DNA of 64,000 nucleotides from Phragmites australis. Its lineage: Eukaryota; Streptophyta; Magnoliopsida; Poales; Poaceae. The stretch covers positions 2,425,501 to 2,489,500 of the forward strand of contig NC_084942.1 of assembly GCF_958298935.1 (NCBI RefSeq). Direction: 5' to 3'. The translations under genes and the position numbers were made by a program. Under the pieces are notes generated by a model. That model was given only the letters and a program-made list of their open reading frames with translations, was not told where the DNA came from and searched no databases. This document shows, piece after piece, positions 11,725-22,372 of the stretch (its first letter is position 1; each line of letters begins with the position of its first letter).

Positions 11725-14700
11725 CTAGTCGGCGGCAGAGGCGTCGGCTGAATCCTCTGAGTCATCCCCGGGGGCTGGCGGTGGCGGCACCTCTCGCCTG
11801 AAGTCGGCCGCCACCTCAGCGGCGGTACTCCGGACCGCTGCCCGGGCGGCCTCCCCCTCAGCCTCGACCACTCCCTCCCGCGCCGGCTCCAGTGGGAAGT
11901 TCGGGTCCCTGCTTCGGTAGCAGGCCAGGACGTGCTCGGCCACGGCACGTTCCAAGCCACGTCCCTCCCGGGCAGCGAGTTCCTGGACTGCCCAAGGCAG
12001 GGTCTCGAGGCGCTCGCAGACCTGCTGCAACCCCAACACTTGTCGTGCGGGGCCGTCGCCCTTCTTGTCGTCGACAAGCCGTCCGAGACCACCCTTCTCC
12101 ACGGCCCGTCGCATCCGCCGGAGTATGTCCTCCAGCATATGCTCGAGGTTGACCCGCGAGACAAAGGAGGTCTCGAGCTTCTCCTTGGCGGCCCGCAGCT
12201 GTGCCTCGAGTCCCTGGTCCCCGGCCGGACCGGAAGAACCGCCAGCCGCGGTGGTGGCGGCAGTCTGCTTCGTCTTGGCCACCATCTCGGACAAGGCGCG
12301 TTCGCGCTCGGCCAGTTCCGCCTCGTGCTTCGCATTCTCCTCCGCCCTGGTAGCCGCGGCGGCCGCCGCAGCAGCAGCTTCGCCCTCTCGGCGACTCAGT
12401 TCGCCTTCTCGGCGACTCAGCTCATTCTCCCGCCGGGCCAACACATCCTCCTGCTGGGCCACCGAATCCTCCCGGGCACCGAGATCCGACGCCGATAGCT
12501 CATTATCCACTTCCCGGATGGAGACGTCCTCTTCCCAGCGCTTGAATTCTTCTCTGATCTTCCGGAGATCGTCTTCCCAGCGCTGGAGGTCGGCGCGCAT
12601 CTTCTCGGCCGCGCCCTCCCGGCGGGCCAGCTCGGCTTGCCGCTCCTCCGCAGCCTGCTCCCAGGCTGCGACTGCCGCCTCCCTCTCCTGCACCTGCCCC
12701 ATCCTGACGAGGGCCTCGGCAGCTTGCTGCCTCGACGCCTCGGCCAAGCGGGCGGCGTCTTCTCGTTCCCGCGCGGCTTCTGCCCGCGCGGTCTTCAGAG
12801 TTTCTCGTTCCCGCGCGGCTTCCGCGCGGATGTCTTCAAGGAGTTTCTGCTCCCGCGCGGCTGCCGCACGGGCCTCCTCCTGGGCGCCCGCCAGCTGCGC
12901 CTTCTCCAGTGCCAGGCGGGTGCGCTCGGCCTCGAGCTCCCCCTCCTTGGCGTTCACCACTGCGCCCAGCCGCCCAACCGCTACTTGGACGCCTTCAATG
13001 GCGGCCAGGAAAGGATCGGCGGGCTGACCGGGCACCGGTGGGGCCCAGGCTTCTCCGCAGAGTGCCTCCAGGGGGACCGAGCTCTCCGCAGGGCCTTGCA
13101 CCGCCATCCGCCCCGGGCTCTGCCTGCCCGGGGTAGGCTCCGCCGGAGCCAAGGTCTCGGACGGCGGCCGCATTCCCGCATCGGCCGCCCTGTCCACCGG
13201 CCCCGGCAGAACATCCACCTCCACCGTTATCCGCCCCGGGCTCTCCGCGCCCGGGGTAGGTTCCGCCGGCGCCCTTCTCTTGGCCGCCGCCTCCGCCTCT
13301 CTTCCAGGGGCCGCCACGTCAATTGGCGCCTCCGCCGTTCCTATGCCGGCCTTCGTCGGCGCAGCGGGCGGGCTCGGCTCTGGCCCCGGCGCCTGTTCTC
13401 TCTCCGTCGCAGCAGCGCCTGCGGCCGGCCTACGGGAGACAAGTGAAAATTGTCAAAACTTAGTTCGGGCCGAAAATGCCCATGGAAAAGCCAGAAAGAA
13501 GACTCACCGATACCGCAATTTGGCCGCTGGGAGCCTGATGTCCGGGTCCGGCGCCGTCGGTCCGGACTCCTCCCACCGCCTCTTCCGCTGGGGGCTCGGC
13601 TGAGCCACTACGCGGACCACGGGCGCCGTCGTGCGGGCCTCGGGTGCCGCCGCACGGGTCTCGGTCTCCGCCGTGCAGGTCGCGGGCGCCGATGCAGGCC
13701 CCATCCGCACCAGGCGCGGCTCCAGCACCGGAAATGCCGCCGCTGCCGTCGGCGACGGCGGAGAATCCGGCACTAGGATCAAGGCCCGGGGACGCTTTCC
13801 CCGATCTCCCGGCGCCAACTCCTCAACAACTTCAGTGGCGCCCTCCTCTCTAGCACGGCGACTGCCGCCTGCGGCGACCCCTTCGCCAGCCTGCGCCGAA
13901 CTGCCAGCAACCTCATCGCCAAGTAGTTCCTCCAGCCCGGGGAGTTCGGAGGCCTCAGGACTCCGGCTTCTTGGCCGGTCCATGGGCCCCTGGGCATCGA
14001 ACTCCGGTAGCCCCGCCATAATGGCCACCCGGCTGGGGTTGGCGCAGAGCGCCATCTCCGGCCACGGGAGCTCCGTTCGGCTCATGTCCTCCGTTCCGGT
14101 GATCACTCGGGTCATCCCCCGCAGCTCCGCCTGCCCCAGATCCCAGCTCGCGCCAATCTGGGTCCTGGTGATGTCCTCCGGCCCGGTGTAGAACCAGCTT
14201 GGCCGGGCCCGCTCTCGCAAGGGCGCCAACCGACGGCGCAGAAAGTCCACAACCACCATGACTGAGGTCAGCCCGCCCTCGCGCAGTTCCAGAATGCGCT
14301 CCAGCACCGGCTTCAGTCTCGCATCTTCTGGTGGCGGCGCCTCCCACGTCGATCGCCGAGGTTCCGCCGCCTTCTCTGGCAATTCGAGGCGCTCGTGGGG
14401 GTCGATGTCGACGAAGAACCAGTCCCGTCGCCATTCCTCCCACTTGCTGCGCATCACCTGGGGAATGTAATGGTCCCCCAGGCCTTCCCGGAGCCGAAGG
14501 TTGCAGCACCCCGCGACGTCCGCCGTGGAGTGCCCCCTCTTCTTCCCCACCGGCCGAAGGACGAAGAAGTGGCGAAGCAGCGTCGCCGACGGCATCACCC
14601 CCACGAACATTTCGCAGAGATGCGCGAAGACCGCCAATGCCACGACGGAATTGGGGCTTAGGTGCACCATTTGAATGCCGTACGTCTCCAGCACTTGCAG

Positions 14701-14940
14701 AAAGAAGGCGGAGAATGGCGGCACTAGCCCCGCTGCCACGAAGGATGTGAAGAGGACGGTCCGCCCAGGGACGGTCGTCGCCGGCGTCAGAGTCGCCGGC
14801 CTCACCGCCACAGCACCCTCCTGACCCTCCGGCACCAGCAGCTTCCTAATCTTGTCCGCCGCCTCCTCGTTCCTCAGACGAGACTCCGGCAAAATGCTGT
14901 CCGAAGTCTTGTCCCGGCGACCTCCTCCAACCCTCGTCAT
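11725..14940 (-). CDS. Antisense spliced gene of Tat element 1 (Transposase_28/PF04195-type domain plus coiled coil)
   Basis: Exon 1 is 14940-13508 and exon 2 is 13429-11725, joined across a 78-nt intron with donor GTGAGT and an acceptor ending CCCGTAG. The splice keeps frame and gives 1,046 codons including the stop, with no internal stop. The N-terminal region has cues PPFSAFFLQVLETYGIQ, HLSPNSVVALAVFAHLCEMF and VDFLRRRLAPL, typical of the plant 'putative gypsy type transposon' family. A Pro/Ala/Thr-rich disordered middle follows. Residues about 620-890 form a long Glu/Arg/Ala heptad-rich coiled coil, and the tail is acidic (DDSEDSADASAAD). Antisense ORFs at this place are known in Tat elements; their function is unknown. 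A TATA box lies about 155 bp upstream. It is the only undamaged gene of the element. Confidence 0.82.
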
Positions 14941-15095
14941 CTCGACAGGATGGAAGGTGTTTTTTGGTGGTGAAGAAAGAGAGAAGGAAGAATGCTCCGG
15001 TTGCCTGAGAATCCCCTAAAGGCTTCGGAGCACGAAGAAGGCAAGAGCACAAGTGCAAGAGAGCGTAAAAAGGGGAACGGACCGATCCGTTCCCC

Positions 15096-15104
15096 CTTTT
15101 ATAT
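15096..15104 (-). promoter_or_regulatory. Antisense promoter TATA box
   Basis: The minus strand reads GATATAAAAGGGGG here, about 155 bp upstream of the antisense ATG at 14940. It probably drives the spliced antisense gene independently of the LTR. Confidence 0.6.
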
Positions 15105-15445
15105 CTCAAAATTCGAAAATTGCCGCCCGAACGGTTCGCTCGGTGAAGCGTCGCCTCGATCGGCGCAACTGCCAGGCGAATCTCCCGCCGATCGCGCGAT
15201 GTCAGCGGCTGCCAGGCGTATTTTTCTCGATCTGCGCGGCGACCGCGCGTACCGCCCGTATGGTCATCATACCCTTCGGAAGTTGTGTGGACACGCGTCC
15301 ACTCATTTTCCCGTTGGAGCGTACTTGAGGTTTAAGTCCGCAAGGGCCACCTCTCGAAAGCTTGCCACATGGCGTCCGCGCCGGCCTCGGCCTCGGTCGC
15401 GACGAATGGCCCATTCGCAGTCTCCGTCCCATCGGCTACCAACGG

Positions 15446-15458
15446 GCCCGGGGGCTAC
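15446..15458 (+). promoter_or_regulatory. Polypurine tract of Tat element 1
   Basis: GGGCCCGGGGGCTAC abuts the 3' LTR TG at 15459, the expected place of the plus-strand primer. Confidence 0.6.
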
Positions 15459-17062
15459 TGTCGGTGTATTCAGAACCAGGGGTTCCTAAGTCCCGAGACC
15501 AGGCCGGCCATCCACCACATGTCACCACCCTGCAAGGTAAGAAGAAGCTAAGTCCCGGGAGAAGGTGCTCGGGGCCGCCGCCTCTGGTTCCCGAGCACCC
15601 TAGTTCCCCGATGATCCGCAGAGCCCAAATACCAAGAAGGAAGTGCTCGGGAGAGAGTACTCGGGGCTGCACGTGGCAGCCCCCGAGGACTCGGTGCCCT
15701 GAAGGTCCCACCGAAGTGCTCGGGAGAGAGTACTCGGGGCTGCACGTGGCAGCCCCCGAGGACTCGGTGCCCCGAAGGTCCCATCGAAGTGCTCGGGAGA
15801 GAGTGCTCGGGGCTGCACGTGGCAGCCCCCGAGGACTCGGTGCCCCGAAGGTCCCACCGAAGTGCTCGGGAGAGAGTACTCGGGGCTGCACGTGGCAGCC
15901 CCCGAGGACTCGGTGCCCCGAAGGTCCCACCGAAGTGCTCGGGAGAGAGTGCTCGGGGCTGCACGTGGCAGCCCCCGAGGACTCGGTGCCCCGAAGGTCC
16001 CACCGAAGTGCTCGGGAGAGAGTGCTCGGGGCTGCACGTGGCAGCCCCCGAGGACTCGGTTCCCCGAAGGTCTCACTCAAGTGCTCGGGGGAGAGTGCTC
16101 GGGGCTGCACGTGGCAGCCCCCGAGGACTCGGTTCCCCGAAGGTTCGCGCAAGATCATTCGACGACCCAAAGAGTCCCGTCGTCAGGGTGTCATCCAGTC
16201 AAAGGCCCAATGCCGCATTTAATAGGCACGCGCGGCCTGACATCCTGACATTCTCAGCTGCCCACGCCCCAGTGTCAGATCCTGCCATGCACTGGCAGGG
16301 GGGGGCATGGGTCCATTAAATGCACGGGTCCCGTCCCGTTTCATCCGGGTGCCTCGGGATAACGTTGCCAGAATCGAAGCGCTCCGCCTGCCATCCTGCC
16401 CTGGCAGAAGAACAAGACAGGGTGGGCGCACCGGGCACCTCTGAGGCTGCCCGGTGGGCCCCCTTTATGGCGCCCGAGGGCTTCCACAGTGGCGGGTGGT
16501 CGGATGCGCGCCGCATTTCTCCACCACCCCTGTCACTTCGTCAAGACGAAATGATTACGCCTTTCTCCGTGGCACCTTGGCATTCGCATCCCCTCTTTCC
16601 CATCCAGGATATGTTGAGGTCGGCGCGCCTATAAAAGGAAAGGATGGAGAACACTAAAGAAAGAGAGGACCCCCCGACGAACAAGACCGAAGGAACCGAA
16701 GGTGTGTGAAGAAGAGGACGCAGACGCTCGAACCAGCTGAAGCCAAGCTAGAACACGAGAGCCTCAAGCTCTTTGTAAACGGCTCTCCCCTTAGAACCAG
16801 ATGCATCCTTGAAGAATTCCCTTCAAGGATAAATATAGCGCTCACACAGGAGTAGGGTGTTACGCCTCCGTGCGGCCCGAACCTGTCTAAACCCCGGTGC
16901 ACCCATTTTTCTCGCATTAAGGCGATCATCCCCCACCAGCCATCGCATTTGTTTTCCGTTCCCGCTTATTTCCCAAACAAGCTTTTCCAGGATCATCCCC
17001 CCGGCCGAATCTCTAAAAAGGGGTCTCTCGGGATCCCTGCGACAGGAGTTCACCCTCCGACA
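15459..17062 (+). repeat. 3' LTR of Tat element 1 (1,604 bp)
   Basis: Same ends as the 5' LTR. It is 416 bp longer because it keeps seven copies of the 73-bp repeat; otherwise it differs at three bases (near 2861/15485, 3093/16119 and 3133/16173). TATAAAA is at 16630-16636. Confidence 0.93.
15641..16151 (+). repeat. Seven tandem 73-bp units with hairpin and G-box
   Basis: Units start at 15641, 15714, 15787, 15860, 15933, 16006 and 16079, exactly 73 bp apart. Each contains a near-perfect inverted repeat, CTCGGGGCTGC / GCAGCCCCCGAG, around the palindrome CACGTG. CACGTGGC matches the plant G-box/ABRE core bound by bZIP and bHLH factors. The array lies in U3, about 480-990 bp upstream of the LTR TATA box and about 540-1,050 bp behind the antisense TATA box, so it could act on either promoter. 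That role is inference. Confidence 0.9.
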
Positions 17063-17067
17063 CATAC
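17063..17067. repeat. Right target-site duplication of Tat element 1 (CATAC)
   Basis: Exact copy of 2830-2834 directly after the 3' LTR CA. Confidence 0.93.
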
Positions 17068-18914
17068 ATTGATTAAAGTACGATATTATGATATAATACA
17101 TAGTTCATTACAATAAGGGCCCATAGGCATAATTAAACAAAGCCTTACAGCACAACAGAAACAACGCAAAAGCGACCCAAGTCCTACAGGCAACTTGAGT
17201 GCAGACAAAACCAAAATTTTCTATTCTTCATCTTCACCTTTGACGAAGTCGGCCTCTGGATCATCTAAACTCACATATAGCAAGAGTGAGTACATAAGGT
17301 ACTCAGCAAGTTGTACCTCAAAGGGAGACAATAGATGCATAAAGGTAGATCAAGGATAAGATTGTAGAGTCTTTAGTTTTTGTAGAAAGCTAATTTTTGG
17401 TGCAAGGTTCAATTTGCAAAGACTATCTTAAAATATTTTTTGACACATAAGTTGAGTTTATGGAGTTGTTGGCCCTGGGGGAGATATTTCCATCCCGCCA
17501 GTTCCCACACTTCTTTTGCCGATGGACACACATTCCAGGATAATCTAGGCACATAGTCAACATTTTTTGAAAACACGGGCACACTGCCTACTCACACACC
17601 AAGGAGATACATAGGCCGAAAAACTAATCATTGTGACCGAACCATAGCATGTCCTTGACCGAGGATATGGCTATCTGGATAGGTTTAACACTCTGCAGAG
17701 GTTGTACAATTTACCCACAAGATATGCGCAGACTCCAACCTTAGCAACTGGTGGAACTGTCATAACGAAACACAACGTCCTCACAACATAGCCACAATAT
17801 CCACTTATGGGGCACTAAGACAACAGGGGCCTTAGAATATTCACGGAAAGGACCACTTAGCAATCTCAAGGCTTTGACATAGCCTTAACAACATCACCAG
17901 CCGGACCTTGGGTTATGTACTGCCGAAGTTTTCTCCTGGCCTCCGTTGCCACAGCTGGCCTCCGAGTGGGTACCGAACTAAGTTGAGGGGATTGGGTCAA
18001 GTCCTACCATTCAGGTCATGCCATTGTACGGTTTAATACTAGGTAGGATGTCACAGCGAACCGATCCTTATACGACCAAGGCAAGTGTCTTCTAACAAGA
18101 ACACCATAAAGGCGAACCTTGCTTTAAAGTAATTCCCACCTTTGTGGGATACCTTACTCACCCTCATCAAAAATACACTAGAGTTTCCATGAACATATCT
18201 TATACACACACCATGCACACAACACTTCACACTATTTGAAAAGGCATGATTAACATATGTAATTATCCTGGTTCTTTCATTTGAGCAAATCAATCGTAAG
18301 CATGCTAGTAAACAAACATTCATCCAGACAATCATTATAGTTGATGTCAGATACCTTCTAGGGTTTCAACGGAATAAAAGTGACAATATCAAGGTATGGT
18401 ATAAACAAGCTAGGTCATAACTACATTAGCATATTTTTAAAATTACAGTTATTAGCTTAAGCATGCATATCCCTATAATTTCAAACAATGGCTCTACGGG
18501 TTGTGTTTGAAAACATAGGATCGACATGATCAACGGAGTAGGACTTGTCTTCGTTGAAGTCCTCGTCTGCTCCTTCTTCAAACTCGGGATCCTCTGGGTC
18601 TTCCTCGAACGCGCCTTCCTATAACAAACACAACAAATGGCAAAAGCACACGCAGAAACAATCAATCAAAAGATTATATTAAAAATTAATTAAATTACAA
18701 AAATTATGAAATTGAGATGAATATCGGTGGAAGAACCGTCGAAAATAGAGTTAGAAAGGAGGAGAAACAGGCTTCAGAAGTTTTGTCAGCAGAGAAAATT
18801 AGAAAAATAAAAAGGAATTTTAAGAGAATATTTTTAGGCTTGGCTTTGATGAAACGGCTTAGCTCATAGCTCGGCTTAGGACGGCTCGGCTTGGCTAAAA
18901 GGGTGGCTCAGTGG
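17068..18914. other. Unassigned repeat-like DNA between two LTR insertions
   Basis: No coherent reading frame on either strand. Phrases such as GCAAGAGTGAGTAC and TACTCAGCAAG near 17281-17310 recall repeated LTR-retrotransposon DNA in grasses, but no ends could be fixed. It is the right flank of the Tat insertion, so it was once contiguous with the CACTA fragment at 1.9-2.8 kb. Confidence 0.3.
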
Positions 18915-18919
18915 CTCAG
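18915..18919. repeat. Left TSD of solo LTR (CTCAG)
   Basis: CTCAG precedes TGTCGGAGG at 18920 and recurs at 20299-20303 after CCGACA. Confidence 0.88.
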
Positions 18920-20298
18920 TGTCGGAGGATTAACTCCAGTCGTAGGGATCCCGAGAGACCCCTTTTTAGAGATTCGGCCGGGGGGTGATCCTGAATATGT
19001 TCGTCGTAGAAATAAATGGAAATGAATGCAACTGCCGGTGGTGGTGGAATGACCTAGCGCAAGAAGAAGTAAATGCACCGGAATTTAGACAGGTTCGGGC
19101 CGCACGGGGGCGTAACACCCTACTCCTGTATGGATACTATAAATGCCCTGAGGAAGTCCCTCAAGGATGTTGCTGGTTACAAGAATGTTGGTCTATCTCA
19201 AAGCCTGGGGCTCTAAGTTCTTCGGTCTGTCTTGTGCTGCTCACTTCTCAGATCTCAGATGTTCTCTGATCTCCGTTTTCTGGGTGTTCTTTGATCTCAG
19301 ATCTCTCTCCCAGGATGCATTTAGCTCTCTCTGCTTCTGTGCCGCCGGCTGCTTTAAATACCCGCCGGCAGCAACGTGCCCTGAACGGGAGGGGGGCACG
19401 AGTTCCGAGATGCCATAAATGAAAAGGGTGTCATCATTTCCTCTGGGTGACGTGACCGGGGGTGGAAAATGCGTCGCACGCCCGGTCGCCCGTCACAATA
19501 AATGTCTTGGCAACGAGCGCCGTGGAGTGGGCCCACCGGGCAGCCGCAGAGCGGCCCGGCGTGCCCGCCCTGTCTTGTTCCCCTGCCACAGCAGCGCAGC
19601 AGACGGAACGCCTCGGCCCTCACGACGTTATCCTGAGACGGGCCGGATGGCACGGGACGGGACCTGTGCAATTAATAACCCCACGCCTCTCTGCCAGAAC
19701 GTGGCAGGAACTGACGCTGAGCGCGGCAGGAGCAGTTGGAGGGGACAGGCCACGCATGCTCTTTAAATGCGGTCTCGGGCCTTTGACCGGCTGACACCTC
19801 ATCGGTGGGCCCCTCGGGGGCCTTTCTGGGTCGTCGGGGTACCGAGTGCTCGGGGGCACTGTTCGTCTCCCCGAGCACTCTCTCCCGAGAATGCCCTTTC
19901 TTGTCCTCGGGGAACCGAGTGCTCGGGGGCACTATTCACCTCCTCGAGCACTCTCTCCCGGGCACTCTTGTACAGATCCTCAGGAAACCGAGTGCTCAGG
20001 GGCTGCTGCACGCAACCCCGAGCACTCTCTCCCGGAACTTCCTTCGGTGGGTCCTCGGGATACTTGGGTGCCCAAGGGCCACCGCTAGCGGCCCCGGGCA
20101 CGTTTCTCCCGGTACTTAGCTCTCCTGGTCGTCGGGGGACTAGGGTGCTCGGGGGTCGCCGTACACCTCCCCGAGCACTCTCTTCCAGGGACTCAATCTC
20201 TTTCACCCCTGGGGAGAGACTTCGCGGAATGGTGCCACGTGGCGGATTATTGGCTTGGCCTCGGGATTCGGGGACCCCCGGTTCCTGAAACACCGACA
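18920..20298 (-). mobile_element. Solo LTR of a Tat-related subfamily (minus orientation)
   Basis: Reads TGTCGG...CCGACA on both strands. From 18920 to about 19150 it is the reverse complement of the R/U5 part of the Tat element 1 LTR, sharing the blocks around AGTAGGGTGTTACGCC, CGGCCCGAACCTGTCTA and AAAAGGGGTCTCTCGGGAT. Its U3 is different and has its own hairpin repeats. The 5-bp TSD and absence of internal sequence indicate LTR-LTR recombination that removed a full element. A TATA-like TATTTAAA on the minus strand lies near 19353-19361. Confidence 0.87.
19826..20190 (-). repeat. Diverged hairpin repeats in the solo LTR U3
   Basis: About five diverged units of roughly 70-80 bp, each with GTGCTCGGGGG and CCCCGAGCAC arms separated by a variable loop. 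The layout is like the 73-bp array of Tat element 1, but the CACGTG core is absent. Confidence 0.65.
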
Positions 20299-20342
20299 CT
20301 CAGCTCAAGAGATAAGAAGTGGGAGGCTCTGTCCCGATCGGG

Positions 20343-20343
<1 letters not shown>

Positions 20344-20416
<73 letters not shown>
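20344..20416. repeat. (GA)n microsatellite
   Basis: About 73 bp of uninterrupted GA dinucleotides. Confidence 0.97.
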
Positions 20417-20419
<3 letters not shown>

Positions 20420-20689
20420 GATGGGGGTGACGGGGGATGACGACACGCCGGCGATGGAGGGTGGTGGCGGGCTCCAGCCAGCGGCAATTCAGGGCAACGG
20501 CGGCCGGATTTGGACTGGGCTGTTGCGGATCTGGCTAGTGACGGCCGGCAACAGCGAGGAAGTGACGGCCGACAACGGTGAAGAAGCGGGCTAAGGTATG
20601 GCTCTCGGGTGGCTTCGGGTGAGAAAGGTGAGAGAGAGAGGGGAAGTGTAGGGGAACGAGCTGGCTATGCTAGCCTAAAATAAAAAAAA

Positions 20690-22204
20690 ATTATACCATA
20701 TTCACCCAGGAAATCATGCTAGTAGGAGATCATAGATTGTTACCGCTCGACGCGCAGTGCAGTGAAAGAAGAGTTGGAGTAGATCGATTCAACGTTGTGC
20801 GCGTCAAACTCCTCGAGCAGCTTCTCGATCAGATTCACGACCAGCCCCGCGCAGGTGGTCACGCTCCTCGACCAACTCCGAGCAGGTGGTCATGCTCCTT
20901 GACCAACTCCGAGAAGGTAGTCATGCTCCTCGACCAACTCTGAGTAGGTGGTCTTGGTCCTCGACCAACTCCGAGCAGATGGTCGTGCACCTCGACCAAC
21001 TCCGAGCAGGTGGTCGTGCTCCTCGACCACGTCACGTTCAACTCGCCGAGAAGATTAGCGTCACAATAGCAGCAGCGCCTCTACGGTATCCACAAGTACT
21101 GGGCAGAAACACTGTGCGCCGATGTGCTAGCACCGCACGCGTGGCTAGAATTTTGAGAGATCGTGTGGAAGGCTGCGGCTAGGGTTTCAAAGTAGCTCAA
21201 CCTGTGCACGCCCTACCCACGCCTCTCCTTATATAGAGCTCACCAATGGGCTCCCACGTTGGAAGCCCTTTAGGACTCCAACTTTTCACGGATCACAATC
21301 CAATCAAAACCCATATACGAATCTAATTCGCATATTTTGTTCCAACCTATTAAGTGTGTGACCCGTTAGGTTCATGTACAAACTGCTACGACTCAGAAAC
21401 CCTTTCCAAACCGAAATCAATAACGGTCCCTAGCAAGACATGTTGACTCCCGAGTATACATAAAATGTCATATCGGCTGAACCTTGATATACACATGCAC
21501 TGATCCATTCGCCTCACGATACCAATCAAGCTCAAAGCGATATACGTGCCACCCTTGTGATAGCTCGACCATTCACTCGAGCAAGTAGTGGATTCATCAT
21601 GATTAACTCTTTAATCATATTAGTATGGCCATGCACTTTCTCAATCCAACTACCTCGAGGGGCCCAGAGATATCTCTCTCGTTATCAAGGAGGGGCAAAT
21701 TCCATCTTGATCGCTCATACCCGAAAACTACCTTTATGACCACCCAGTTACGGAATAGCGTTTGGTAGCCTCAAATATGCCACTATACATTCTAGGAATC
21801 AATGACGATCTCAGCTCTAAGGATCCTGCAGGTATACTATTTGAGGTAACAACTGATGGCACATCATAAATAACAATCCCAGCAGTATCTCAAGGTGGGT
21901 CTATGCAACATCATGTTCTCTAACATAAATATCCATATTATTGACCTGGTATCTTTATACATATGATCCATGAAACGTGATTATCTATCAATACATGTGC
22001 TAGTTTTATGTATCATCACAATGATATGCAACCAGGGATCGACTAAGAATAGCATCCTGATATAAACAAAAAGTTCCATGAACACGTCATATACTTGCCA
22101 ATCAATATAAACGATAGTCATTCTTGGAATAACACATTATTCGGTAGTACATGAACATAGACATGTGATACAATCATCTCTATGATTGCCTCTAGGGCAT
22201 ATCA
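20690..22204 (-). mobile_element. Copia-type LTR (minus orientation), ends partly uncertain
   Basis: Read on the minus strand it starts TGATATGCCCTAGAGGC at 22204 and passes phrases characteristic of Angela/BARE-like Triticeae and grass LTRs, such as TAACTGGGTGGTCATAAAGG and GATATCTCTGGGCCC. The minus strand has TATATAAGG at 21229-21237. The left end could not be fixed and no TSD or internal domain was found. It may be a solo LTR or a truncated copy. Confidence 0.48.
20838..21029. repeat. 31-bp tandem repeat, about six copies
   Basis: Imperfect copies of TCGACCAACTCCGAGCAGG followed by TGGTCATGCTCC. They lie in the presumed R/U5 part of the Copia-type LTR. Confidence 0.85.
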
Positions 22205-22372
22205 CCGGGCTCCTGGTCCTCCTCCTCCTCCTCGGGGCTGACGACAGTGGCAGTTAACCGGAGGTCTAGTGCTCGGAGCCGGCTTGGGGACGAGGAAGCT
22301 GGAGGCGCAGCTTGAGGAGTTTGGGCCATGACTGAGAAAAAATGGCATGGATAGGCAGTCGATATATAGTTA
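22205..22372 (-). other. Short ORF start cut by the LTR junction
   Basis: On the minus strand a TATATA-type box near 22354-22360 precedes an ATG at 22330. The ATG opens a Pro/Ser/Glu-rich frame (MAQTPQAAPPASSSPSRLR...) that stays open to the LTR boundary at 22204. Product unknown; it may be a CACTA accessory gene or a chance frame. Confidence 0.25.

Larger units (their letters stand above)
2835..17062 (+). mobile_element. Complete Ty3/Gypsy retrotransposon, Tat lineage (RIRE2-like), Tat element 1
   Basis: A 14.2-kb element bounded by LTRs TGTCGG...CCGACA and a 5-bp TSD. The order is 5' LTR, primer-binding site, gag, protease, RT, RNase H, a second archaeal-type RNase H, integrase, a GC-rich spacer, an antisense gene, polypurine tract and 3' LTR. 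Two RNase H modules and an antisense ORF between pol and the 3' LTR are known hallmarks of the plant Tat lineage. The LTRs differ by only three substitutions over about 1,188 aligned bases. At the commonly used grass rate of 1.3e-8 per site per year this means about 0.1 million years. gag-pol carries four disabling lesions, so this copy cannot make its own replication proteins without help. Confidence 0.93.

Noticed and set aside
15641..16151. CRISPR-like regular array
   Set aside because: Units are contiguous tandem repeats without unique spacers, in a eukaryotic LTR.
15436..16170. Several long repetitive ORFs on both strands in the 3' LTR
   Set aside because: 73 is not a multiple of 3, so the tandem array opens all frames by periodicity. 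The peptides are translations of the repeat.
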